DNA of 6,857 bases. It comes from Acetobacteraceae bacterium (GTDB lineage Bacteria > Pseudomonadota > Alphaproteobacteria > Acetobacterales > Acetobacteraceae). The notes below the pieces were generated by a model. That model ran no database searches. It saw only the letters and a list, made by a program, of their open reading frames with translations, and had not been told where the DNA came from. Every line of letters begins with the position of its first letter. The first letter of the stretch is position 1. This document shows, one piece after another, positions 1 to 6,090 of the stretch. The position numbers and the translations under genes are program-made. The stretch is from positions 1 to 6,857 of the forward strand of contig JASHVB010000560.1 of the NCBI GenBank assembly GCA_030039695.1. Reading direction: 5' to 3'.

Positions 1-170
1 GTGAATGTCATTATGCAATTAACATGAGAATTGACCCGTATCTGCGACGTGCTGATGTAGAGTCAGCGCGACACCTTGGTGACGACCGAGCCTGTGTAGT
101 GGCAACTTCCGGGCGTCAGCATTGAATTTACTCGGTTTCGTCCCAATCACCTGCGATGGATCAGCTTCGC

Positions 171-368
171 TTATGGCGCGTCGGTGGGCATGCCGGTTGG
201 GGTTTCGCCCACCCACCTCCAGGTGAACCCTCTTGGCGCACTCGGCAGCGCCTCGCCGGCCACGACGCTTACTGTTGTGCCAACAGGGCTGCCGAATACG
301 TTGAGCTGCTCATAGCGGCCGGCGCGGGGAGCTGGGCTTCCTGGGTCACATTCCCGGTTATCGGGCAT
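171..368 (-). CDS. Small hypothetical protein (65 aa)
   Basis: I cannot name this gene. It is the only ORF in the left 1.35 kb with good start signals: GGGAG lies 9 nt upstream of the ATG at 368. The ORF runs 65 codons to TAA at 171. The central stretch YEQLNVFGSPVGTTVSV, followed by LPSAPRGFTWRW, looks like real protein (balanced composition, aromatic residues, a Gly/Pro turn pattern) rather than the Arg/Pro-rich translation typical of shadow frames here. It resembles, from memory, short rhizobial hypothetical proteins that share an APRGFTWR-like ending. I see no signal peptide, membrane segment or Cys pair, so it is probably cytoplasmic. The first 18 residues look less protein-like than the core. 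It stands alone, with no FNR-type box upstream. It could also be a chance ORF; a homologue search would settle that. Confidence 0.45.
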   Translation of the reverse strand: MPDNRECDPGSPAPRAGRYEQLNVFGSPVGTTVSVVAGEALPSAPRGFTWRWVGETPTGMPTDAP

Positions 369-1353
369 CCGGAGTCTCCCAAGCACGGTTCGCGCGACGG
401 TGGACCATTGGCGGCACCCTCGCTTCGCCGGCCGGAAACCGAACGGCGACGGCGCTCGACCACAGGACGTACGCCGGCGCCCCATCTAACGATCGACGTG
501 CCAAACGCTTTTTCTCCGTGCGCTGCGAGCAAGAAATCGGGGGCTTGTGGCCTGGTTGGCTTCGATTACGTACGGGTGGTCACTTACCGAGAGTCGCAAC
601 GACGCTCCTCGCTACCCCTCATCCTCTGCGCCAGCATCGTCGGTGCCACGCACTTCCGCATTGATCTATGTTATTGCGCGCCGTGTGGCGTGCCCGCTTC
701 CCGCCCTTCTCTGCAGCCTGCGAGCCATACTGAAGCCGATACCTGGAGACGACAAGGGTGACCCGACGAGGGCGGAACATGCGTGCTGATCGTGGTCACG
801 CGGGTCTGTCATGCGTTGATGTATCTGACGCTTCGCAACCGGTGGTAAGGGCAGACTTGAGCCGAGAATCGCCGGCAATCGCGATCTTGTGGTGGTGCGA
901 CGGTCGTTGTGCTCTGCACGTCGCCCCGGAGCCGTCGGAAATGTCATCAGTCACGTACCAAACGTCTTGCGGCCCGTCATTTGGGTCAGGCCAGGTTAAT
1001 GGTTTGCTCCAACCGGGTGCGGTCGCTATCGCACAATGCAAGCGTTCCGAAAACGATGGCCGATCCCACCCGCGGCGACCATCAAGGAACCGATCGGACG
1101 GCGCGAGATCGGCCCAATCGCAATGCCGCGCCTCCGTCCGGCGTGGTCTCGCCATCAGCGGGGCGGTCTGCGCAGCCTTCGCCCGGGCATCGTTGCGCTT
1201 GCTCCGCATGGCGATCTCGCATCCGTTCCCGGTGGTGGCGCCGTTAGCCGTGGTACCTGCCCGGGGCAGTCATTTCAGTGTCGCAGGCCCTGCCCGCCCG
1301 CCGGACCGGCAGGGCTTGCCACCGAAGAACGGTTTAGCGGCCGGCGTCGCCCT
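369..1353. other. Gene-poor stretch of about 1 kb
   Basis: I see no convincing gene here. Several long open frames exist on both strands (for example 758-1357 plus and 796-1209 minus), but their translations are rich in Arg, Pro, Ser and His, lack recognisable motifs, and overlap each other, as expected of random open frames in high-GC DNA. I saw no tRNA-like cloverleaf, rRNA, direct-repeat array or transposase fragment. The only structure is the GC hairpin at 1283-1319. The stretch may be decayed coding sequence or plain intergenic DNA. Confidence 0.5.
1283..1319 (-). terminator. GC-rich hairpin downstream of the DUF992 gene
   Basis: On the plus strand GCCCTGCC (1287-1294) is perfectly complementary to GGCAGGGC (1308-1315). 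The arms extend outward to 1283 and 1319 with one imperfect pair (1286/1316), giving about 12 bp around a 13-nt loop. It begins 34 nt after the stop of the DUF992 gene, where a 3' end is expected. On the minus strand no T-tract follows it, so it is not a classical intrinsic terminator. It may act as a Rho-assisted or 3'-stabilising hairpin. Confidence 0.45.
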
Positions 1354-1839
1354 CTAACCCGCCGCCTTCTTCAGCCTGAGCTCGGCAAGGCCAGCCGCGA
1401 CGTTCAGGCCTGCGGTGCCCTCGATGCTCACCGGCTGCAGCGAGATGGTCCTGGCGTTGCCGCCAACCAACACGTTCGCGTTGCCGCCGACGCCTACCGC
1501 CGCTCCGCCCGTCACGCCGCCGTAGGTACCGGCCAGCGCACCCCTCCCGATATGCTCCGTCGGTGCGAACACAGCCCACGCCATGACGCCGCCATGAACG
1601 TAACCGATGTCGACGCCGAACTTGTTGATATGACCGGTGTAGCGCTCTACCGCGCCATTGTTGTCGGTGAACGTGCACTTGAGCTCACGCGTCGATCCGA
1701 ACACGAAACCCCAGCCGTTGCCTACGTCGCAGGTCAGAAACCCGGTCTTGACGCTAGTGGTGTCGGCCCGCGCCGGCAGCCCCGAAAGTCCTGCCGCAAT
1801 GGCCACAGTCACTGCGGCAAGAATCGTCTTCTTCGTCAT
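1354..1839 (-). CDS. Exported DUF992 domain protein
   Basis: This is a 161-aa exported protein of the DUF992 family, found mainly in alphaproteobacteria and without a known biochemical function. The signal peptide is MTKKTILAAVTVAIAAG... with likely cleavage after ARA (residue 25). The mature part carries the family pattern: KTGFLTCDVGNGWGFVFGS, RELKCTF, ERYTGHINKFGVDIGY, WAVFAP, a Gly-rich GALAGTYGGVTGGAAVGVGG block, and TISLQPVSIEG near the end. Cys37 and Cys55 could form a periplasmic disulfide. Length fits the family. I chose the ATG at 1839 because AGGAG precedes it at normal spacing and the signal peptide starts there; the frame is open up to 1974, but that extension runs through the FNR-type box. 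The gene appears monocistronic, with a box 128 nt upstream and a GC hairpin downstream. The family call is firm; the role is unknown. Confidence 0.92.
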   Translation of the reverse strand: MTKKTILAAVTVAIAAGLSGLPARADTTSVKTGFLTCDVGNGWGFVFGSTRELKCTFTDNNGAVERYTGHINKFGVDIGYVHGGVMAWAVFAPTEHIGRGALAGTYGGVTGGAAVGVGGNANVLVGGNARTISLQPVSIEGTAGLNVAAGLAELRLKKAAG

Positions 1840-1934
1840 TCTGCTACTCCTGTTGCGTTGCACCGGCGTCTCGTTGTCGCCGGCCGCGTGTGCCCGACGA
1901 CGGCTCTCCAGCCTTAATCGCGGTGCGACAGGCG

Positions 1935-1940
1935 GATATC
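1935..1940 (-). promoter_or_regulatory. Candidate -10 element for the DUF992 gene
   Basis: GATATC begins 28 nt downstream of the centre of the FNR-type box at 1961-1974. This is close to where a -10 hexamer falls in a class II FNR/CRP promoter (box centred near -41.5). It would place the transcript start near 1926 and give a 5' leader of about 87 nt. The match to TATAAT is only moderate. Confidence 0.35.
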
Positions 1941-1960
1941 TCCGATGGCGCGGCATGGCA

Positions 1961-1974
1961 TTGATCTGGATCAT
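1961..1974 (-). promoter_or_regulatory. FNR/FixK-type box upstream of the DUF992 gene
   Basis: The plus strand reads TTGATCTGGATCAT, a TTGAT-N4-ATCAA dyad with one mismatch in the last base. Its centre is about 128 nt upstream of the DUF992 start codon. In alphaproteobacteria this sequence class is bound by FNR/FixK/Anr-type regulators, which usually activate genes at low oxygen. It is one of three such boxes in the window, all ahead of minus-strand genes for exported proteins. Confidence 0.7.
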
Positions 1975-2534
1975 ACCGCATTGACACAGGCTGAGGCCCT
2001 GAAGCCATCGCGCTACGTCTAACGCCGCGCGAACGGTTTGGTCTGCACATCGACCCGTCGCCGACCTGTGCGAGCCTGGGGCGTTCCAGCGCTACGTCGC
2101 ACCAACGCGTGACGCCGTGTGGGCCGTCTGTTGCGGTGATTCGTTGGCGACGTCTCGATGACCTTCGTCGCTGCGCAATTGGGCCGGGTAAAATTCATAA
2201 CGCTCCACCGCGAGCTTCGTCATGTCCGAAAGCGGCAATGGTGCGGTCCGATCGGATAAGCAAACAGCGCGAAGTCGATGGTCAGCAAGCACGTGCTGAG
2301 TCTGGAGAGAAACAATGTGCACACCAGCTGCATCGCATCGCGCCGACATCGCCGCTTAAAAGGCGTCCAGGCGCGTCGGGATATCTGGAATCCGATACCG
2401 TCCGATCGACGCGATGCCGGGCGGGCAAGTTCGGCTTTTGCCTAACATGCCGTTCAGGCCGTCGACCTCGCGTCAACAGGAGATGGCCCGATATATGTGC
2501 GCGGTTCAAGCTCGCGCATCATCGCCACGCGTGG
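1975..2534. other. Gene-poor stretch between the DUF992 gene and the Tyr-rich gene
   Basis: I find no supportable gene here. On the minus strand an ATG at 2223 opens a 43-codon frame (MTKLAVERYEFYPAQL...), but it has no Shine-Dalgarno sequence. A second minus ATG near 2197 has GGAG at short spacing, but its product is Arg/Thr-rich and unrecognised. A perfect 10-bp palindrome, CCACGCGTGG (2525-2534), abuts the stop of the Tyr-rich gene. It has no loop or T-tract and so is not a normal terminator. Confidence 0.45.
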
Positions 2535-2852
2535 TCAACGCCGCCCGCCACCGCCATGGAAACCCCCACCACCTGGTAGACCGCCGCGAAAAGCGGGGCC
2601 GCCTCGCCATCCCCGGCCCCAGCCAGGGCCATAGAAGAAACCAAACCCGAAATCCGGGTAGACGTAATAGGGTGGGCCATAGAAATACCCTGGCGGTACA
2701 CAGCCATAAGCCGGATAGTAATAGTATCCAGGCGGACACACCGGCGCGTATTGCGCGTGGGCCGGCGTCGACTGCGTCGCTCCTGCAACAGCAAGCATCA
2801 CCCCGAGTGTCGCAACCAATAGCCGCTTTGCCACTCTTCTATTCCCAACCAT
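2535..2852 (-). CDS. Small exported Tyr/Gly/Pro-rich protein
   Basis: This is a 105-aa exported low-complexity protein; I recognise no named family. Residues 1-33 form a signal peptide (basic MVGNRRVAKR, hydrophobic LLVATLGVMLAVAGA, cleavage after AHA). The mature part opens with CPPGYYYYPAYGC, whose two Cys (39 and 51) could form a disulfide. It continues with PPGYFYGPPYYVYPDFGFGFFYG and ends in a Gly/Arg tail (GWGRGWRGG...GGGGFHGGGGRR). Such compositions occur in bacterial envelope or surface proteins, but that gives no specific function. Two ATGs are adjacent (2855 and 2852). I chose 2852 because GGAGG at 2858-2862 then has a 5-nt spacer rather than 2. It starts 65 nt after the LTxxQ gene on the same strand with no terminator between, so the two are probably co-transcribed from the box at 3666. 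It is real on signal peptide and RBS; the role is unknown. Confidence 0.8.
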   Translation of the reverse strand: MVGNRRVAKRLLVATLGVMLAVAGATQSTPAHAQYAPVCPPGYYYYPAYGCVPPGYFYGPPYYVYPDFGFGFFYGPGWGRGWRGGPAFRGGLPGGGGFHGGGGRR

Positions 2853-2917
2853 CATATCCTCCGGCATCCCGCTCCGCGGCAAGACCATGTTTTGCTCCAG
2901 GACAATTGGCAGCAGCA

Positions 2918-3448
2918 TTACCTTGGCTGCGAAGGCCGTGGGGGTTGCCCGAATTGCTGAAAGAGCGCGTCCGCGGTCTTGCGTTGGTTGGCCGACAAGA
3001 CGGCGTAGAGGGCGTCGAAGGCCGGAACGAATTTCCCCAGCGCCTCGGCATGGGTCTCTGTCAGCCGCTGATACCAACGGAGCGAATCAACCGCGGAGCG
3101 AATTGTCTCGCTCTGCCGTTCCGCCAGCAGAGCGTCCATCATCTTGGCGTTGGCGCGCATGATTTTGGCCATCGCCGTGAATTGCGATCGTTCCGCCGCC
3201 GTGATTCCAAGCCGCTTCTCGAGGTCAGTAATCCTTGATTCGACCGAAATGGCCGGGACACGCGGAGCCGATGTTGCGATCGAGCCGGCGCGCGCGGCCG
3301 GCGATGCCGCACCAGCCGAGGCGGGGGCGGGCCCGCCCTGGCCAGGCGACGACGACGGCGCTTGGGCCATCGCCGACCCGAGGCCAGCCGTGGTCAGGAA
3401 CCCCGCCGCTGCTGCTGCACGTGCCAATCCACCGATTCGGTAGTGCAT
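2918..3448 (-). CDS. Exported LTxxQ-motif (Spy/CpxP-like) protein
   Basis: This 176-aa exported protein resembles the LTxxQ family, which includes the periplasmic proteins Spy and CpxP of the envelope-stress response. Residues 1-28 are a signal peptide (MHYRIGGLARAAAAAGFLTT..., cleavage after AMA). Residues 29-66 form an Ala/Pro/Ser/Gly-rich linker. From about 70 the protein is alpha-helical: SRITDLEKRLGITAAERSQF, a Met-rich helix (AKIMRANAKMMDALL), LRWYQRLTETHAEAL, and VLSANQRKTADALFQQF. LSANQ (151-155) is the LTxxQ-type motif, in the usual place before the last helix. The end is Pro/Gln-rich. I chose the ATG at 3448 because GGAGG lies 10 nt upstream and the signal peptide starts there. It is the first gene of a likely pair with the Tyr-rich protein and has an FNR-type box 224 nt upstream. 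Chaperone-like activity is inferred from the family only. Confidence 0.82.
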   Translation of the reverse strand: MHYRIGGLARAAAAAGFLTTAGLGSAMAQAPSSSPGQGGPAPASAGAASPAARAGSIATSAPRVPAISVESRITDLEKRLGITAAERSQFTAMAKIMRANAKMMDALLAERQSETIRSAVDSLRWYQRLTETHAEALGKFVPAFDALYAVLSANQRKTADALFQQFGQPPRPSQPR

Positions 3449-3665
3449 GGTCAAAACCCTCCGTTGAGCCTGCGTCCGTCTGCCGACTTCGCCGCATCGG
3501 CCGTGGACCTCGCTGCGCGTGCGCTTTTGCGACCGTGCGCAGCAAGATCGCTGTTCGTTTCCACCACCATGCCCTCCACCGCGACGAAGCCTGGCGTTCC
3601 TGACCAATTCAGGAGGGCGCCCGACAAACGCTGGAGAAGATTGGCCCGTCTCTCACGTGCCGTCA

Positions 3666-3679
3666 TTGATCTAGATCAG
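3666..3679 (-). promoter_or_regulatory. FNR/FixK-type box upstream of the LTxxQ operon
   Basis: The plus strand reads TTGATCTAGATCAG, one base from the perfect palindrome TTGATCTAGATCAA typical of FNR/FixK sites. Its centre lies about 224 nt upstream of the LTxxQ start codon, much farther than the other two boxes are from their genes. A class II promoter here would start near 3631 and leave a leader of about 180 nt. The expected -10 position holds only weak CAATCT-like sequence. Confidence 0.62.
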
Positions 3680-3781
3680 AGCCGACGTGCACCAATGACA
3701 CTAACTGCGAACCGCAGGCTGAGGCATCAGATCTACCCGCGCCGGTCCATCAGCACATCGCTTAGGTAGTCCGAGCAAGCG

Positions 3782-3800
3782 CCGGTTACAGGTAACACGG
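3782..3800. repeat. Imperfect palindrome after the kinase gene
   Basis: CCG-GTTAC-AG-GTAAC-A-CGG is an inverted repeat with one extra base in the right arm. It lies 22 nt beyond the kinase stop codon. No T-tract follows on the minus strand, so it is a weak candidate for a terminator or protein-binding site. Confidence 0.3.
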
Positions 3801-3821
3801 TTGGCTCACTGATCTTGCCAA

Positions 3822-4952
3822 TCAATTAGCGGCATCTGGGATCGGGCTCGACTGCTCGATTGATGCTCTCATCAAGGTGAAATAGAATATCGCACCGCCA
3901 GGCGAAGAGGTGTCTGTCCACAATTGTCCGCCATGAGCTTCTATGATCGTGCGGCAGACAGACAATCCAATACCCATTCCATTCGGCTTGGTCGTGACGA
4001 AGGGATGAAAGAGTCTTGCCTTCACATCTTCAGAGAGTCCAGGCCCAGAATCGGCAACTCGGACTTCCACAAGTTGGTCACTCGACAAACGTGCTGAGAC
4101 GTTGATCTCTCGTCTTGTCTGTCCACGCGTTGCCTCAATTCCGTTCCTGAGCAAGTTGAACAGGACTTGCTGGAACTGCACCTTGTCAACATGAACCGCT
4201 ATCGATGGATGCACCACTGCGCTCACCACGAAGTCTTCACCTCTCGCGGTACTGCGCGTAAGTTCGATTGTTTCGTTAATCATCTTAGCGAGGTTCTCTT
4301 CCTGCAGTTGAAGATCGCGCTTTCTAACGAAATTACCAATGCGTTGGACAATGTCTTTGGTTCTCTTCGCCTGATCCTCAATACGTCCAATGGCGCCGGC
4401 CAGCCCCGCAACATCGCCGGCCACTACCAGACGGCGACAGACGCCAAGGTAATTGGTCATAGCGGTCAGAGGCTGATTGACTTCGTGAGCTAACGCTGAA
4501 ACAAACTGACCTAGCTCCGTCAGCCTCTGGACATGAGCGAGCTCAGCTTGCAGCTCGCGAACGCGTACCTCATGCGCCGCACGCTCACTCAGATCGTGAG
4601 TGATATTGGAAGCGCCCACAAGAATACCATCCGCGTCCCTTATCGGTGAGACCGTTACGGAGACCGGGAAGATTCGCCCATCCCTATGCCGGCGTTCCGT
4701 CTCATAGTGTTCAATATGCTCGCCACTGCTGATCTGCCTGAGGATCATCCCTTCTTCGTTGATGCGGCCAGGCGGGAATATTTTGGCGAGGGGATGGCCA
4801 AGCATCTCGCCAGAAGTGTAGCCGAACATGCGCTCAGCTGCGGCATTCCACCCCATGACAATGCCGAGCAAGTCTTTGGCGATTATGGCGTCGTCAGAGG
4901 ACTCGATGATTGCTGCGAGCCATGCTCGCTCGTTCTCGCGGTATTCCAGCAT
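3822..4952 (-). CDS. PAS-domain sensor histidine kinase, FixL-like core
   Basis: This is a 376-aa two-component histidine kinase, predicted to autophosphorylate on His and pass the phosphate to a response regulator. A single PAS domain spans about 8-125 (IIESSDDAIIAKD, WNAAAERMFGYTSGEMLG, RRHRDGRIFPVSVTVSPIRD). A coiled-coil linker (125-150) follows. The H-box is ALAHEVNQPLTAMTNYL with His156; the N-box is QQVLFNLLRNGIEA; G1 is DSGPGL (301-306), F-box LFHPF, and G2 NGMGIGL (324-330). The kinase half closely follows rhizobial FixL as I remember it. The PAS half lacks a clear match to FixL's heme-binding helix, so oxygen sensing is not supported. No membrane segment is seen, so it is cytoplasmic. 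GGGAG at 4962-4966 sits 9 nt before the ATG at 4952. ATGs at 4958, 5018 and 5021 and a GTG at 5063 are alternatives. Lines I counted run at about 45-58% GC, below the neighbours, suggesting separate ancestry. No response regulator is in view. Confidence 0.93.
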   Translation of the reverse strand: MLEYRENERAWLAAIIESSDDAIIAKDLLGIVMGWNAAAERMFGYTSGEMLGHPLAKIFPPGRINEEGMILRQISSGEHIEHYETERRHRDGRIFPVSVTVSPIRDADGILVGASNITHDLSERAAHEVRVRELQAELAHVQRLTELGQFVSALAHEVNQPLTAMTNYLGVCRRLVVAGDVAGLAGAIGRIEDQAKRTKDIVQRIGNFVRKRDLQLQEENLAKMINETIELTRSTARGEDFVVSAVVHPSIAVHVDKVQFQQVLFNLLRNGIEATRGQTRREINVSARLSSDQLVEVRVADSGPGLSEDVKARLFHPFVTTKPNGMGIGLSVCRTIIEAHGGQLWTDTSSPGGAIFYFTLMRASIEQSSPIPDAAN

Positions 4953-5513
4953 AGGCATTCGCTCCCGGGCGTCGGCTGAGAAACGCTCGCAATCGCATCC
5001 AACTAATGTATAGAGCATCATGTGATCGTGCAACCAAAGGGCTGCACATTGGCCGGGCACCACCGTCGGACGGCTGTTGCATGTGCCGCTCCTGGGTTAT
5101 ATGATTGACGATTGTGCAGCTGAGTTGGGTCGACCGCGGGCGTTGCCAAGGAGAGCACGCGACGGTTCCCGCCAATGGCGCCGCACAACGCCCGTACACC
5201 GGCGGCGCCTGGTCGGGCATCGTGGGTGGGTGCCGGCAGCTAAACCAGCGCAGCCGCGCAAGGTCGCATCATGTCTGAGCCGTCAATATGGAAGGATTGC
5301 CCGCAGCTGCCGGCTCGGCCGCGATGCATTTCTGGTGGTGAGCGGTGGGGGACCGGTAGCGCAATTCTGCTGTGCGGCTGCTGTTGCCTTAACCTGAATT
5401 GGCGCAATCATATTGCGGCCGCACGCGGGTGTTTGACAGGGCATGGGTTGACCCGGCCCAGCCAACGCGAACTCACAACGACAGGGTGGGAATGAGGCCG
5501 AACGCACGAGGTG
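4953..5513. other. Region upstream of the kinase, no clear gene
   Basis: This lies between the exported-protein stop and the kinase start. I see no FNR-type box. On the minus strand an ATG at 5082 has AGGAG (5089-5093) at an ideal 6-nt spacing. It opens a 62-codon frame ending at 4894, overlapping the kinase start in another frame. The product (MQQPSDGGARPMCSPL...) is unrecognised; it may be a leader peptide or chance. The frames in 5283-5507 look like shadows. An inverted repeat, CGCAAT-CAT-ATTGCG, lies at 5403-5417. Confidence 0.45.
5403..5417. repeat. Short perfect inverted repeat
   Basis: CGCAAT and ATTGCG are perfect 6-bp arms around CAT. It lies about 100 nt beyond the stop of the exported-protein gene (5514) and about 450 nt ahead of the kinase start. 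It could be a small operator or a 3' hairpin. No T-tract follows on the minus strand, and a 15-nt repeat can arise by chance. Confidence 0.3.
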
Positions 5514-6017
5514 TCAGGCGGGAGCTTGAGCGATTGCCTGACTCACCAGATGCAGTGCACCAGCCACATCATCATCACCAAGCGCGTGCAGCGCCTGCGA
5601 GATTCTCGTTACCAGTGGATCGCTGGCAGGTGTCGAAGTTTGGAACAACGGAACTGACCGGTCCAACGTGCGGGTTTCCGCCCGCTCCAATGCTTCCTGG
5701 GCCTCGCCGGTATGGCCTGCTACGAGCGCGATACGGGCAGCAACCAGTAAGTCCCGGACTGTTGCGTACGCACTGATCGATGGTTCAGGCAGGCGTGCGG
5801 CGATCGGCGATGTGGTGTCTTGCGGGCTGATGTTCCCGGCCTTCTCCGAAGTCGGCAGCGACATGCCAGTGCCAATGACATTGCCCGGACGAGCCCCGGT
5901 CTCGGGGTTGGTGCCGGGCGGTACCCATCCAGGGGGAATGGTCGTGGTTGCCGCTTGAGCCAGAGCCGGGACAGCAATGTTTGCTGCCATGATGAGCGCC
6001 AGCACATGGGTGCGCAT
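5514..6017 (-). CDS. Exported hypothetical protein with TPR-like helices
   Basis: I do not recognise a named family. The 167-aa product has a signal peptide (MRTHVLALIMAANIAVPALA, cleavage around ALAQA, residues 18-22). A Pro/Gly-rich linker follows (TTTIPPGWVPPGTNPETGARPGNVIGTGMSLP). The C-terminal half is alpha-helical: ATVRDLLVAARIALVAGHTGEAQEALERAETRTLDRS, and after a turn, LVTRISQALHALGDDDVAGALHLVSQAI. These two antiparallel helix pairs with small-residue spacing resemble tetratricopeptide-like repeats, which suggests a protein-binding role in the periplasm. The ATG at 6017 is supported by GGAG with an 8-nt spacer and by the signal peptide; the frame stays open to 6131, but that extension contains the FNR-type box. 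It is transcribed in the same direction as the flavoprotein gene upstream, 340 nt away, and probably has its own promoter. That it is a real gene is well supported; its function is unknown. Confidence 0.82.
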   Translation of the reverse strand: MRTHVLALIMAANIAVPALAQAATTTIPPGWVPPGTNPETGARPGNVIGTGMSLPTSEKAGNISPQDTTSPIAARLPEPSISAYATVRDLLVAARIALVAGHTGEAQEALERAETRTLDRSVPLFQTSTPASDPLVTRISQALHALGDDDVAGALHLVSQAIAQAPA

Positions 6018-6065
6018 ACGACAATCTCCGTCACACCAAAAGGGGCCCAGTTCGTGTGCTGCAGA

Positions 6066-6071
6066 ATGATA
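6066..6071 (-). promoter_or_regulatory. Candidate -10 element for the exported-protein gene
   Basis: The minus strand reads TATCAT, starting 27 nt after the centre of the box at 6091-6104. This is within about 3 nt of the usual class II FNR/CRP geometry and the best of the three -10 candidates. It implies a transcript start near 6057 and a short leader of roughly 40 nt. Confidence 0.45.
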
Positions 6072-6090
6072 GAAGAACGCAATTTGCGCG

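Larger units (their letters stand above)
3449..3821. other. 373-nt intergenic region with promoter and possible small ORF
   Basis: This separates the kinase stop from the LTxxQ start and contains the FNR-type box at 3666-3679. A minus-strand 71-codon frame (3451-3666) fills the leader and ends in TGA only 2 nt before the LTxxQ ATG. Its product includes LLNWSGTPGFVAVEGMVVE and then becomes Ala/Arg/Ser-rich. Its first ATG has no Shine-Dalgarno sequence and overlaps the box. An internal ATG at 3570 has GGAGG only 3 nt away. I do not call it a gene, but translation of part of the leader is possible. An imperfect palindrome, CCGGTTACAGGTAACACGG, sits at 3782-3800 just after the kinase gene. Confidence 0.5.

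Noticed and set aside
31..44. TTGACCCGTATCTG as a fourth FNR-type box
   Set aside because: Only the left half-site matches; the right half has two core mismatches, and no gene starts suitably nearby.
156..761. 201-codon open frame on the plus strand
   Set aside because: Product is Arg/Pro/Ser-rich with no motif and lies opposite the more protein-like 171-368 minus frame. Long open frames are common by chance at this GC content.
758..1357. 199-codon plus-strand frame, overlapping a 137-codon minus-strand frame (796-1209)
   Set aside because: Neither has a Shine-Dalgarno sequence I can support, a recognisable family pattern or a signal peptide. They overlap each other and other frames.
1036..1917. 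293-codon plus-strand frame
   Set aside because: Its 3' half is the antisense shadow of the DUF992 gene, which has firm family evidence, an RBS and a signal peptide.
2092..2223. 43-codon minus-strand frame MTKLAVERYEFYPAQL...
   Set aside because: The start of the product looks plausible, but there is no RBS and the second half is not protein-like.
2525..2534. CCACGCGTGG palindrome as terminator of the Tyr-rich gene
   Set aside because: It has no loop bases and no T-tract, so it cannot form a normal terminator hairpin; such 10-mers are expected by chance in GC-rich DNA.
2414..3238. 274-codon plus-strand frame
   Set aside because: Antisense shadow of the Tyr-rich and LTxxQ genes.
3860..3875. 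TTGATG-CTCT-CATCAA dyad
   Set aside because: Resembles an FNR-type site, but the half-sites TTGA and TCAA are 8 nt apart instead of 6, and it lies inside the kinase coding region.
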